Part shown: positions 39,639 to 48,982 of the stretch, piece by piece
How positions within the stretch are numbered: the first letter of the stretch is position 1
Layout: each line of letters begins with the position of its first letter
NCBI GenBank assembly: GCA_019636695.1
Contig: JAHBXD010000001.1
Location: forward strand, 737,661-801,660
Reading direction: 5' to 3'
Source: Phycisphaeraceae bacterium
Lineage (GTDB): Bacteria > Planctomycetota > Phycisphaerae > Phycisphaerales > UBA1924
Length of the DNA: 64,000 nt
Translations under genes and position numbers: made by a program
The notes under the pieces: model-generated
What the model saw: only the letters and a program-made list of their open reading frames with translations
Told to the model about the DNA's origin: nothing
The model's database searches: none

Positions 39639-40697
39639 TTACTCGATCACCTTGAAGCCTGACCCGAGCGCAAACGCCAGCCCGATCGCCAGGAAATACC
39701 TCAGCATCATCCACGTAGACCCTTCTTTCGCCTTCTCCTTGGCCTCTTCGGCAATCAACTCCAGATCACGCAGCAGTGCGTCATGCTGCGCCTGCACTTG
39801 TGCCAGAAGGCCCTGCTGCTCCGCCGGCGGCAGCGCGTCCCATCGCTTGCGTGTCTCCGTCGCCACTGTGCGGGGCAGGTCTTCCATACGCGCGGCATTC
39901 TGCAACGACTTCCCGTAAGGCCACGTCACACGCAGGCCCTTGCTGAGATATTCGTCGATCACATCCTCCGCAATCAGCAGTTGCCCGTCGAACGGCGTGA
40001 CCGGCGCGCCCTGCACGGCTTGCTTGATCTTGTGCACCTCGTCATCAACCAGTTGGTTGATCACCGCATAACGCCCAAGCAGCAACGCAAGCACCGTGAC
40101 GCCCGCTGCCCACATGCCCGTCATCCGGCCCGCATACCCCGCTGCGCCCGCGGCGGTTCCCGCCCCTGTGCACCCACCCACAATAAGCGCAAAAAGCGCC
40201 CGGTCGGTCTTCAGCGAATACACCAGCGTCGCCCAGATCGCTGTCCCCACTCCCGCGCCGATAAGCGTGCAAACCACCACCCGCGCGGGGCGGCTTGCCA
40301 GATCGCGCTTGGCAGCGGCACGCTTGAGGTCATATTCATTCGGCGCCGACTTCTCCACTTTTTCTTCAACCGTTTCCTCTCCCACGAGGGTGGTGACCCG
40401 GCCTCCCGTCGCGCGATTGAACCCGCATCGGGTGCACAGCATCGCGCTGTCGCTCATCGCGTTGCCGCACTTGGGGCACCCCTTTTTCTTTGATTCCTCC
40501 ACCTCTGATAGCATCGACGCAAGCACATCCGATTCTTCAGGCGGCTCATCCACCGCGGCGCTCGAGCCGTTCCCCACACGCCGATCCAGGCACACCTTGC
40601 ACATATAACGACCCGAGGCATCTTTCTGCCGGGGGCGATTCGAACAATCCTGCTTGCACATAATGCAGATTTTGCCCGTCGACGCTGCCTCAGCCAT
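39639..40697 (-). CDS. Unknown membrane protein with two zinc-ribbon-like motifs
   Basis: 352 residues. The N-terminus has Cys pairs CIMCKQDC ... CKVC (9-35) and a second ribbon CPKCGNAM ... CTRCGF (about 74-95), typical of small zinc ribbons. A charged linker leads to membrane helices near 140-230 (VVVCTLIGAGVGTAIWATLVY, LFALIVGGCTGAGTAAGAAGY, GVTVLALLLGRYAV) and a last one near the C-terminus (FLAIGLAFALGSGFKV). A long charged helix precedes the last. Function unknown. The second zinc-ribbon membrane protein in the window, at 42971-43750, shares this layout. Confidence 0.75.
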   Translation of the reverse strand: MAEAASTGKICIMCKQDCSNRPRQKDASGRYMCKVCLDRRVGNGSSAAVDEPPEESDVLASMLSEVEESKKKGCPKCGNAMSDSAMLCTRCGFNRATGGRVTTLVGEETVEEKVEKSAPNEYDLKRAAAKRDLASRPARVVVCTLIGAGVGTAIWATLVYSLKTDRALFALIVGGCTGAGTAAGAAGYAGRMTGMWAAGVTVLALLLGRYAVINQLVDDEVHKIKQAVQGAPVTPFDGQLLIAEDVIDEYLSKGLRVTWPYGKSLQNAARMEDLPRTVATETRKRWDALPPAEQQGLLAQVQAQHDALLRDLELIAEEAKEKAKEGSTWMMLRYFLAIGLAFALGSGFKVIE

Positions 40698-40947
40698 CGA
40701 TAGCCCTTTCAGACCAGTTCATCACCTATGTGCGAGGCCTCGGCCCGTTCCGCAAACCCCACAGAGTCGTCACACCGATACGAGGAACGCAATGGTGTGT
40801 CAGGCTATCCGGCCTGACCCCATGCGCCAAGCCGCGGGTTGGTTGTTCACACCTCTTTTTTGAGATCACCCCCCTGCGCCCGCCTCGACCCCCCCAAATG
40901 CAAGGGGCTGCACTCGCGCCCGGCCGACCCCCCCTAGGCTCTCGATC

Positions 40948-42987
40948 ATGTGCGGCATCGGCGGCATCGTGCGCATCTGGCCCGCGGGAGACATCCCGCC
41001 GCTTCCGCACGAGAGCATCCCCGAAGGCTGGCTCGACACCCTCGATCGATCGATCCGGCATCGCGGACCCGACGGCCAGGGCCGCCTTCGGCACCGGGTC
41101 ACCCGATCCGATGGGACCACCATCGATCTCGCCCTCATCCACCGGCGGCTCAGCATCATCGACCCCACCGGCGGCCCCCAGCCGATGGTCATCGGAGGGC
41201 CATCCGATGACCCGGGCACGCACCAAAACCTCACCCTGCACTGGCTCGCGCCGTCCCACGCTCAAGCCCCCGGAGGGCCGCACGACTACCCCGCTTCTCG
41301 CGAGCACCATTGCCCCGCCTGCGGCCATGACACCCTCGCGGTCGTCTTCAACGGTTGCATCTATAACCATCGCGAGATCCGCCGCGAACTCTTGGCCCTT
41401 GGCCACCGCTTCCAGAGCGACCACAGCGATACCGAGGTGCTCCTGCACGGCTGGCGAGAGTGGGGGGCGCACCTGCTCCCACGCCTCGACGGCATGTACG
41501 CCTTTGCCCTCTGGGACGGCCGCTCTGCGTCATGGATTGTCGCCCGCGACCTTGCAGGCGAAAAACCGATTGCCATGACCTTCCTCCGCGGCACAATCTC
41601 TGCCTGCTGCACACATCCCGCTGCGCTCGCCGCCCTCAGGACACACATCGAGCCTGGGGCCTCACGCATCAACGCCGACGCCCTGGCATCATGGATCGCG
41701 CACGGCTTCGCTCCCGAGGGTTCCCTCTACGCCGATGTCCACGACCTGCAACCCGCTCAGTGCATCCACGTCACCCCGGACACCGCGGGCCGTTCACTGA
41801 TCGCACAGCGCACGCTCCTCCACCAGCCCGAGCCGACACGCACCGGCCCTCCGCTCACCACATCTGATGTTGACCGTCTGCTTACCCAGGCAGTCACGTC
41901 ACGACTCGAATCCGATGTCCCGCTCGGCTGCTTCCTATCCGGAGGCGTCGATTCCTCCCTGATCGCGGCGATGGCGATTCGAGCCATCCCGGATCTTCAA
42001 ACCTTCTGCGTGGCCATGCCCTCGATCGGCTACGACGAATCGCCCCACGCCGCCGCCGTGGCCCGCCTGCTCGGGACACGACACCAGACGATCAGCTCGC
42101 AGGCAAACCCTGCCGACGATCTGCCGCCGCTGATCGCCCAACTCGGCCTCCCATTCGGAGACAGTTCTCTCCTGCCCACGCACTGGGTCGCACGCGCCGC
42201 TCGCGCGCATGTCCATGTGGCCCTCGCCGGAGACGGGGGTGACGAACTTTTCGCCGGCTACAACCGCCACGTCATCGCCCAACGTCTGCGTCGATGGCGC
42301 TCCACGATCGCCCGGATTCCTTCCCGCCTGCTTCCCGCCCGCAACCCGCGATCACGATCAACCATGCTCCGCAGACTGATCGAAGCCTCGCGAGGCCGGG
42401 GATACCCCGATCTTGTGGCGATCTTCCCCGCAGGCATGCTCGCAAAACTGCTCGACGCACCTCCCACACCCACGCCCGACACGCTCGACAGTCTCGACTG
42501 GGACATCCACTATTCGCTCCCCGGCGACATCCTCCGGAAAACCGACGCGGCTTCTATGGCCGTCGCTCTCGAAGTCCGCGCGCCGTTCCTTTCACGCGAT
42601 CTCTTTCATGCCTGCCTGGCTGCTCCGCGATCAAGCCTCATGCCCCAGGGCCGGCGCAAGGGGCTTCTGCGCGATGTTGCCCGCGCCTATCTGCCGGCCG
42701 AAATCGTCGATCGACCCAAGCAGGGCTTCGCCATCCCCATCGGCCGATGGTTCCGCACCGACTTCGGCGGCATGCGCCGGATGCTCTTCGATCATCTCGA
42801 AGGGCCAGACCCCTTCCCCGGCCTTCCGCTGAATCTCAATAGGAAATACGTGCGGCGACTCCTCCGCGAGCACGATGCCGCGAACGCGCCAGGCATCAAT
42901 CCCTGGCGGGGGCGCGATCACAGCCAGCGGCTTTATATGCTCCTCGTGCTCAGCATCTGGGCCAGATGGCTCAGCGCACGTGACTGA
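40948..42987 (+). CDS. asnB: Glutamine-hydrolysing asparagine synthase
   Basis: 679 residues, with an N-terminal class II glutamine amidotransferase domain and a C-terminal ATP-dependent synthetase domain. Catalytic Cys2 (MCGIGGIV) is preserved, with RHRGPDGQG and the SDTEVLLHGW glutaminase motifs. The synthetase domain has the PP-loop CFLSGGVDSSLIAAM, ALAGDGGDELFAGY and DAASMAVALEVRAPFLSRDL. It uses glutamine, aspartate and ATP to make asparagine. AsnB homologues in exopolysaccharide clusters modify other substrates; no such cluster is adjacent, so plain asparagine synthesis is likely. The GATase domain contains an unusual His/Cys-rich insert, EHHCPACGHDTLAV. Confidence 0.92.
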   Translation: MCGIGGIVRIWPAGDIPPLPHESIPEGWLDTLDRSIRHRGPDGQGRLRHRVTRSDGTTIDLALIHRRLSIIDPTGGPQPMVIGGPSDDPGTHQNLTLHWLAPSHAQAPGGPHDYPASREHHCPACGHDTLAVVFNGCIYNHREIRRELLALGHRFQSDHSDTEVLLHGWREWGAHLLPRLDGMYAFALWDGRSASWIVARDLAGEKPIAMTFLRGTISACCTHPAALAALRTHIEPGASRINADALASWIAHGFAPEGSLYADVHDLQPAQCIHVTPDTAGRSLIAQRTLLHQPEPTRTGPPLTTSDVDRLLTQAVTSRLESDVPLGCFLSGGVDSSLIAAMAIRAIPDLQTFCVAMPSIGYDESPHAAAVARLLGTRHQTISSQANPADDLPPLIAQLGLPFGDSSLLPTHWVARAARAHVHVALAGDGGDELFAGYNRHVIAQRLRRWRSTIARIPSRLLPARNPRSRSTMLRRLIEASRGRGYPDLVAIFPAGMLAKLLDAPPTPTPDTLDSLDWDIHYSLPGDILRKTDAASMAVALEVRAPFLSRDLFHACLAAPRSSLMPQGRRKGLLRDVARAYLPAEIVDRPKQGFAIPIGRWFRTDFGGMRRMLFDHLEGPDPFPGLPLNLNRKYVRRLLREHDAANAPGINPWRGRDHSQRLYMLLVLSIWARWLSARD

Positions 42988-43750
42988 TCCGGCGCCCCGC
43001 CCCCTGCGAAGGATGCACCAGGATCTCTCGAAGCGACCCGCCCACGAATGTCCGCCGATCCGGACGAAGCGACGAGCCGAACGTGATCGGCTCACCCCCG
43101 GCCGCATCGAGCACGATCAACGTTTTGGAATAGCGACCCCCCTTGGAGGTTCGATGTTCTTCCGTGCGGATCGTGACATTCCGCACCGCGCCGGCGTTAA
43201 AGTGCTTCCGCCGCCCGATGTTCCCTATGCCGATGAACAGTGTCCCTTCCGGTCCGCGCACACGCACTTCCGACCGGCCGAAAAGCGTGTGCACGAACCC
43301 GACAATCAGCACAAGCCCGATCAGCACGAAAGGTGTTAGAAACAGCGTCAGGAAAATCGTCATCCCCCAGCCCATCGGCGAGCCGTTCATGATCGGCGTG
43401 GGCATCCAGCCCGGCGCGGCTCCTCCACCCAGAAGCTTCCACCATGCCGAAGCGCACAGCAGCACGAAAACACTCACGATCCCGTTCCAGAAGCACGCCA
43501 TGAACAGCATCACCAACGCCCCGCCCACCGTGCGATGCGATGCGCCGATCACCATTTCCACGCCGTCGTCAAATCGCCATGCGCCTCGGGGCGGGTTCGT
43601 CAGGTCAACATGGGCGAAAGGGTCATCCTCCACAAGGGCCGAGAATTTCGATGCCCGATTGCACGCCGGGCAGAACATCACGTCCGCCGCGACGTTCACA
43701 TGCTCCGGAGCGATCATGGCCTTGCACGTCGGACACGTAGGGGTCGCCAT
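42971..43750 (-). CDS. Unknown membrane protein with zinc-ribbon N-terminus
   Basis: 259 residues. CPTCKAMI ... CPAC (6-33) is a short zinc-ribbon-like motif. Two membrane stretches follow (VMLFMACFWNGIVSVFVLLCA, IFLTLFLTPFVLIGLVLIVGFV), then a soluble beta-rich C-terminal part ending LRPDRRTFVGGSLREILV. The stop overlaps the 3' end of asnB by 17 bp on the opposite strand. No family recognised, but the domain layout resembles that of the gene at 39639-40697. Confidence 0.72.
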   Translation of the reverse strand: MATPTCPTCKAMIAPEHVNVAADVMFCPACNRASKFSALVEDDPFAHVDLTNPPRGAWRFDDGVEMVIGASHRTVGGALVMLFMACFWNGIVSVFVLLCASAWWKLLGGGAAPGWMPTPIMNGSPMGWGMTIFLTLFLTPFVLIGLVLIVGFVHTLFGRSEVRVRGPEGTLFIGIGNIGRRKHFNAGAVRNVTIRTEEHRTSKGGRYSKTLIVLDAAGGEPITFGSSLRPDRRTFVGGSLREILVHPSQGAGRRISHVR

Positions 43751-43824
43751 GCTTCACCCATCGGCTATTCTTGCACCTCAACTTGCATCCCCACCCGCAT
43801 CCATCACTCGTTTCGGAGGCTCCC

Positions 43825-44694
43825 GTGCCCGCCGACCTGACCCTATCCCCCCGGGCTGTCGCCTTGCTCGAAGAACGACGCCAGGCCCGCTCCATCGCCG
43901 AAATCGCCTACGAGCACGCCCCATTCGCCGATGGCGTCATGTGCTACAGCGCCCCCGGATCATGGAGCAACCAGGCCGTCGGGGTCGGCTTTGACCGCGC
44001 CCCGACTCCTGATGAGTTCCGCGCCTTCCTCGACTGGTACACCACCCGCTCGGTCGAACCCCGCCTCGAACTGCACCCTTTCGTCCCAGCTTCGTTCCTC
44101 CAGGCCCTCGCCGAAGCCAACTTCACCGTTCGTCGCTTCGAGCATGTCCTCGCCCGCCCGCTGGACCATGCCGAAACCTGTGTTCCCCTCTTCCAGCCTC
44201 CAGGTGATCTGCAACTTCACGAACTCGATCCAGCCGATTCAACCACGCTCGAGGCCATCACGCGCATCCAGGCCGAGGGGTTCCTCCCTGTCGGTCACAC
44301 GCCGGACGAATCACTACTCGAAACCATCCGCCGCGCGTTGCGCCTTCCCCGCGCAAGAACTTTCTACGCCACGCTCGATGCCCCCGGCGGCGAGCGCCTC
44401 ATCGCCGGGTGCGCAGGCATGGAGTCTGCCCCACCCGTCGCCGCGCTCTACGGCGCTGTGGTGCTTCCCGGGTTCCGCCGCCGCGGCGTGCAGCAGGCCC
44501 TCATCGCCCATCGGCTCAACGCCGGAATCAGCATGGGCTGCCGCGTCGCGACGATCGGCTCACGCCCGGACATCCCGACCGAGCGCAACGCGCTGCGCAT
44601 GGGCTTTACCGTCGCCTACAGCAAGACCATCGCCGCCATGGCCGGCCCCGGGCTGATCACATCAGACATTCCCGACCCTGACCAGTCGGCCTGA
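43825..44694 (+). CDS. GNAT-family acetyltransferase
   Basis: 289 residues from GTG 43825, which follows CGGAGG at 43814-43819; the frame is open to 43771, but that part has no good start signal. It contains an N-terminal GNAT-like lobe and a C-terminal one. The C-terminal lobe has the acetyl-CoA loop VVLPGFRRRGVQQALIAHRL, the Q/RxxGxG/A equivalent, and ends with IGSRPDIPTERNALRMGF, the motif in which a late residue aids catalysis. Two-lobe GNATs act on amino groups of small molecules or peptides; the substrate is not known. Confidence 0.85.
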   Translation: MPADLTLSPRAVALLEERRQARSIAEIAYEHAPFADGVMCYSAPGSWSNQAVGVGFDRAPTPDEFRAFLDWYTTRSVEPRLELHPFVPASFLQALAEANFTVRRFEHVLARPLDHAETCVPLFQPPGDLQLHELDPADSTTLEAITRIQAEGFLPVGHTPDESLLETIRRALRLPRARTFYATLDAPGGERLIAGCAGMESAPPVAALYGAVVLPGFRRRGVQQALIAHRLNAGISMGCRVATIGSRPDIPTERNALRMGFTVAYSKTIAAMAGPGLITSDIPDPDQSA

Positions 44695-44778
44695 AGCCGG
44701 GGCGCGGGCTATCCTTCGCTCCGCCGCGTTCGGCCGCGTGCCGAGCAAGTGCAGACGCAGCCATTTCGGAACCGTTCC

Positions 44779-45892
44779 ATGCATTTCGATGCCCACCAGC
44801 CAGTCATCAACGACCTCGAGGCGCGGATCTTGACCATCCGCGACTCTCTTTGACTACGAAGGCAAGTCCGCTCGAATGAAAGATGTCGAGGCCGAGATGG
44901 GCGCTCCCGATTTCTGGGATCGTCCCGAAACGGCCCGCAAGGTCGTCGCCCAACTCAAGGCGCTCAAAGCCGCGGTCGAACCGCTCGCCGGCATCATCTC
45001 CAAGTTTGAAGATGCCAAACTCGCCTACGAAATGGCCCGCGAAGCCGACGACAAGGAACTTCTCGCCGAAGCCGATGAATCCCTCTACCAGCTCCAGCAG
45101 AACATGGAGAAGGTCGAGCAGCAGTCGCTGCTCAGCGGCCCGCACGACCACCGCAATTGCTTCCTTTCCATCTCCGCCGGAGACGGGGGCACCGAGGCCA
45201 ACGACTGGGCCGAAATGCTCATGCGCATGTACCTGCTCTATCTCGAACGCAACGGCTTTGATGTCACCGAAGTCGAACGCGGCTTTGGCGCCGAGGTCGG
45301 CATCGACTCGGTCACCCTGCACGTCAAAGGCCCCTATGCCTTCGGGTATCTCAGTTGCGAACGCGGCACGCATCGCCTCGCGCGCGTCTCGCCCTTCAAT
45401 GCCCAGGGCAAGCGCCAGACCAGTTTCGCCACCGTCGATGTCACGCCCGAGATCGAGGAAATCGAAGTCAAGATTCCCGAGAAAGATCTCGACATCGTCG
45501 TCTTCGCACGCTCAAGCGGTCCGGGCGGACAGAACGTCAACAAGGTCGCGACCGCCGTTCGCATCACCCACCTTCCGACCGGTATCCAGGTCGTGACCAA
45601 TACCTATAAGGAAATGACCCAGAACCGGACGCAGGCACTCAATCTGCTCACCGCCAAGCTTCAGCAGATCGAAGACGAGCGACGCGAGGCGGAAATCGCC
45701 GCGGCCAGCGGCGGCACGCTCGACCGAGGCTGGGGCACGCAGATCCGCTCCTACGTGCTCTATGACAACCGCGTCAAAGATCATCGCACCGGCGTCGAGG
45801 CCAACCCGCAGACTGCCCTGAACGGCCACATTGAAGAATTCATCGACGCCGAACTCAAACGTCGACGCGCCGAACGCGACAAGACCGCATAA
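44779..45892 (+). CDS. prfB: Peptide chain release factor 2, with programmed +1 frameshift
   Basis: Terminates translation at UGA and UAA. The gene begins at ATG 44779 and reads 24 codons to an in-frame TGA at 44851-44853. The site is CTTTGAC (44848-44854), and translation resumes in the +1 frame at GAC 44852, giving about 370 residues. After the shift: DYEGKSARMKDVEAEMGAPDFWD, the RF2 N-terminal helix. The SPF recognition motif appears in RVSPFNAQG, and the catalytic GGQ in SSGPGGQNVNKVATAV. In Escherichia coli an upstream AGGGGG stimulates the shift; no such tract is seen within 20 nt here. Automatic callers often start this gene at 44876 and miss the N-terminus. Confidence 0.95.
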
Positions 45893-46031
45893 CGCATCCG
45901 GCGGACAAACCCGAATCTCTCCGCCTTCCCTCGTCCGCAGGGCATCTTTGGTCAAAAGGGCTAGGCGGCCCTTCGGCCGAGGCCGTCTGCATCAAGGTCG
46001 AAAATTTCACCCACGGACGCACACCCGCGTA

Positions 46032-47105
46032 TCACACACTCCCGAGATACCGCGCCAGAATGTCCCGCGCGGCTTTCAGGTCGGTCTTGTCCACCATCTC
46101 CGTCACCGTGTGAATATACCGCGTCCCCACCGTGATGCCGATCGCCCGCGCGCCCGCCGCAGCCTGCTGTGCGGCAGCGCCGTCCTGACCGCCCGCGGCA
46201 AGAATCGTTCGCTGCGCTGGGATCTTGTGTTTGCGAGCCAGCGCATCCACTTCATTCACCAGCCGATGGTCGGCGATGAAACTCGAATCCTTTACATGCA
46301 GCCCGAAGCCCTTGCCCTGCACCGTCACGCACTCGGCCTCGGGCACGCCCGGCGTGTCGCAAGAGAGCGTCACGTCGATGCCCAGCCCGATGTCAGGCTT
46401 GACCGCGAATGCGCTCGTGTGTGCGCCGCGCAAACCCACCTCTTCCTGCACCGTGAACGCCACCACGATTTCGCACGCGTGCCCCGTTCCCAGGCGGTCG
46501 AGTTCGCGGATCGATTCGATCCCCAGCCAGCACGCGACGCGATTATCCAGCGCCTTACTGACGATCTTGTTCCCGATCTCGATCAGCGGTTCGTCCATCA
46601 CGACATAATCGCCGACCGTGAACTTCTTCTGTGCTTCCTTCCCGGTCATCCCCACGTCCACGCAAAACGTCTTCAACTCCGGCACCTTGGTTCGCTCATC
46701 CGGAGACGAAATATGCAGCGGCCGTCCCGAAGGGTTCATCACACCCTTGAAATCGCCGTTCGAGGTCACCACCAGCACCCGCCGGCTGAACAGGTTCCGC
46801 GCGTCGAACCCTCCCGCATTGTTCAGCCACAGAAAGCCCTTAGCGTCGATGTGCGAGACATAGAACCCGATCTCATCCATGTGGCACAGCAGCATCACAC
46901 GCAGCGGCTGCGCACCCCGCGCCGGCTTCTTTCCTTTGCCCTTGCCCGCTCGCGGCCCGCGCCGGCAGATCAGGCTTCCCATGGCATCCGTCTCGACGCT
47001 GTCAAAAAGACCCTTGATCTCCTGCTCGATCAGACTCCGCACTCGTTCCTCGCGTCCCGGAACGCCCGGTGTCTCGCACAAACGTTTCAGAAGATCAATA
47101 TTCAC
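46032..47105 (-). CDS. M42-family metalloaminopeptidase
   Basis: Binuclear metal aminopeptidase that trims peptides in the cytosol, often as a tetrahedral dodecamer (TET). 357 residues. Metal-site residues are visible: LLCHMDEIGFYV (His, Asp), SKALDNRVACW (bridging Asp), VQEEVGLRGA (catalytic Glu pair), LGIDVTLSCD and the final TRYIHTVTEM. A short Lys-rich insert (RAGKGKGKKPARGAQP) sits near residues 52-67. Start codon GTG 47105. Glutamyl or leucyl specificity cannot be assigned. Confidence 0.9.
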   Translation of the reverse strand: MNIDLLKRLCETPGVPGREERVRSLIEQEIKGLFDSVETDAMGSLICRRGPRAGKGKGKKPARGAQPLRVMLLCHMDEIGFYVSHIDAKGFLWLNNAGGFDARNLFSRRVLVVTSNGDFKGVMNPSGRPLHISSPDERTKVPELKTFCVDVGMTGKEAQKKFTVGDYVVMDEPLIEIGNKIVSKALDNRVACWLGIESIRELDRLGTGHACEIVVAFTVQEEVGLRGAHTSAFAVKPDIGLGIDVTLSCDTPGVPEAECVTVQGKGFGLHVKDSSFIADHRLVNEVDALARKHKIPAQRTILAAGGQDGAAAQQAAAGARAIGITVGTRYIHTVTEMVDKTDLKAARDILARYLGSV

Positions 47106-47270
47106 TCGCCGCTCCTTCTACCTCTTGGCCAATCGTGTTCGGGCATCGCTCGCCCCATGCGCCGGCCGGATGTTCATCTCCGGTGGCGGGTCTAGACGAT
47201 AGCGAGGAAATAACGCCCGGGTTGCACGCATGCCCGGGCGATTTTCCCGACCGTACACTCCGCAGACACC

Positions 47271-48758
47271 ATGAGCCGCGAGCGCCCCTCCGCAACCCTC
47301 TTCACCGCCGCGTTCCATCGCGAGTTCCAAGCGAGCGAGTGGCGTCTGCTTCGTCGCCGTTTCGCCTGGTTCTGCACGCTCGCGGGCGTCCTGGTGCTGA
47401 TGACCGTCGTCACCGGCCTTGTTCGCCTCGCAGGGTGGGTCGCGCTCGAACCCGGCCGCTCGACCTCCGATACCGCCCTCAACACCATCCTCGCGGCACT
47501 GCAGGGCATGGTCTTTCTCGGCAGTTATGCCTTCGCCCGCGCGAAAGAACTCGATCGCATCCCCCTGCTCACGCTGACCTACTGGGCGGTCGTCGGGTTC
47601 GGGGCGATCCAGTTCCTCGCCGCCGTACTCATCGGGCATGCCCTCGGCGACCCCGGCGAACTGCTCGGACAGATCGCCTTTGTCCACCTGCTCGCCTGCC
47701 TGTTCCTTCCGTGGACTCCGCGTCAGGCCATCATGCCGGTCCTGATCCTCGCGGGCATTCACGCCCTGCTCGTGCTCTCGCTCGGAGAGGGCGCGTTTAC
47801 AGAACGCCTCCTCTGGGCCGCCCTTGCCCCGCTGATGGGTGTTCCCGGTGTGCTCGTCTGCTGGCTCAAGCACAATCGACGCATGGCCGAGGTCAAACTC
47901 CGCTTCCTCTCCAAGCGATACTCCCAGGTCAGACGCGAACTTGTCGATGCCCGCCGCATCCACGAAGCCCTTCTTCCCAGACCCATTCTCGATGGTCCCG
48001 TCCGCTTCGATTTCCGCTACGAGCCGATGAGCCTGATCGGCGGCGATTTTCTCCACGCCCACATCTCGCCACCCCGTGATGGGGGTGACCCCGCCCTCTC
48101 CGTCGTGGTCATGGATGTCACCGGCCACGGCATCGCCGCCGCACTCACCGTCAACCGGCTTAGCGGCGAACTCGAACGCATCTTCGGGGAAAATCCCTAC
48201 GTCGCCCCGGGACAAGTCCTTCGCCTCCTCAACCGATATGCCTATCTCACGCTCGCCAATCACTCGGTCTTTCTCACGGCGTGCTGCCTTCGCGTCGAGC
48301 CTTCCGCCGGCACGCTCACCTTTGCCAGCGGCGGCCACCCCCCGGCTTTCACCGTGGCCGTAGACGGCGCGATGGAAGAACTCGACGCGACAACGTTCAT
48401 CCTCGGTGCATGCGATGACACAGGTTTCGATCCAGGCGAGCGTACGGTCCCCTTCGGCCCGGGCGATGCCGTCATCATCTACACCGATGGCGCAATCGAA
48501 TGCCGTAACGAACGCGGCCGCATGCTCGGCATCGACGGCCTCCGCCGCACAATCGCCGCTTCGCGACGTTCGCCCGCGGGCGGGTGGCCCCAACGTCTGC
48601 TCGATGCGGTTGACGCCTTTCGATCCGGCCCTCCCGGTGACGACACGTTGATCGTCGAAATTGCCCGCTCGCTGACACCCTCGCCGCAGACGCTGCAGCG
48701 CGTCATTCGTCGCGCAACCCCTGTCGAGGGGCCGGCCCCGCTTCCGACGCAAACTTGA
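47271..48758 (+). CDS. SpoIIE-type PP2C phosphatase, membrane-anchored
   Basis: 495 residues. Six or so membrane helices occupy residues 30-200 (AWFCTLAGVLVLMTVVTGLV, AIMPVLILAGIHALLVLSLG). A coiled linker leads to a PPM/SpoIIE phosphatase domain (about 250-485): GGDFLHAHISP, VVMDVTGHGIAAALTVNRL, FASGGHPPAFTV and FGPGDAVIIYTDGAIECRN, with metal-binding Asp in GGDF, DVTGHG and TDG. These enzymes dephosphorylate STAS proteins. The STAS and RsbW-like pair at 33027-33852 is a plausible target in trans. Signal sensed unknown. Start ATG 47271. Confidence 0.9.
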   Translation: MSRERPSATLFTAAFHREFQASEWRLLRRRFAWFCTLAGVLVLMTVVTGLVRLAGWVALEPGRSTSDTALNTILAALQGMVFLGSYAFARAKELDRIPLLTLTYWAVVGFGAIQFLAAVLIGHALGDPGELLGQIAFVHLLACLFLPWTPRQAIMPVLILAGIHALLVLSLGEGAFTERLLWAALAPLMGVPGVLVCWLKHNRRMAEVKLRFLSKRYSQVRRELVDARRIHEALLPRPILDGPVRFDFRYEPMSLIGGDFLHAHISPPRDGGDPALSVVVMDVTGHGIAAALTVNRLSGELERIFGENPYVAPGQVLRLLNRYAYLTLANHSVFLTACCLRVEPSAGTLTFASGGHPPAFTVAVDGAMEELDATTFILGACDDTGFDPGERTVPFGPGDAVIIYTDGAIECRNERGRMLGIDGLRRTIAASRRSPAGGWPQRLLDAVDAFRSGPPGDDTLIVEIARSLTPSPQTLQRVIRRATPVEGPAPLPTQT

Positions 48759-48796
48759 CCCGGCGGGCTACGCCGATGCGGCGTAAAAAAGGCCGA

Positions 48797-48818
48797 CCGG
48801 GCGCCTGATGGCGCCCGG
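48797..48818. other. Hairpin between the phosphatase and aroDE genes
   Basis: 9-bp stem CCGGGCGCC / GGCGCCCGG with loop TGAT, preceded by A6 (48785-48790) and without a T run after it on the plus strand. It lies 38 bp after the phosphatase stop. It could stop transcription on the minus strand, but no gene reads that way here, so its role is unclear. Confidence 0.5.
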
Positions 48819-48982
48819 CCGACCGTGCGGGAAAAGAAAGGGTTTGCGATGGTGCAAACTCGCAAGGCACGCATGCGTGCCTTGCGGTGCTGCGGCCGAC
48901 TGTTCAACCGCCAAAGCGGGCGACCTATTCCGGGTTTCGCTGACTTTTCGACCGTGGATGCACCCGCTCATACACTCGCCCC

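Noticed and set aside
40799..40818. GTCAGGC/GCCTGAC hairpin upstream of asnB
   Set aside because: Only 7 bp, no T run and no riboswitch-like features; not enough to call a regulator.
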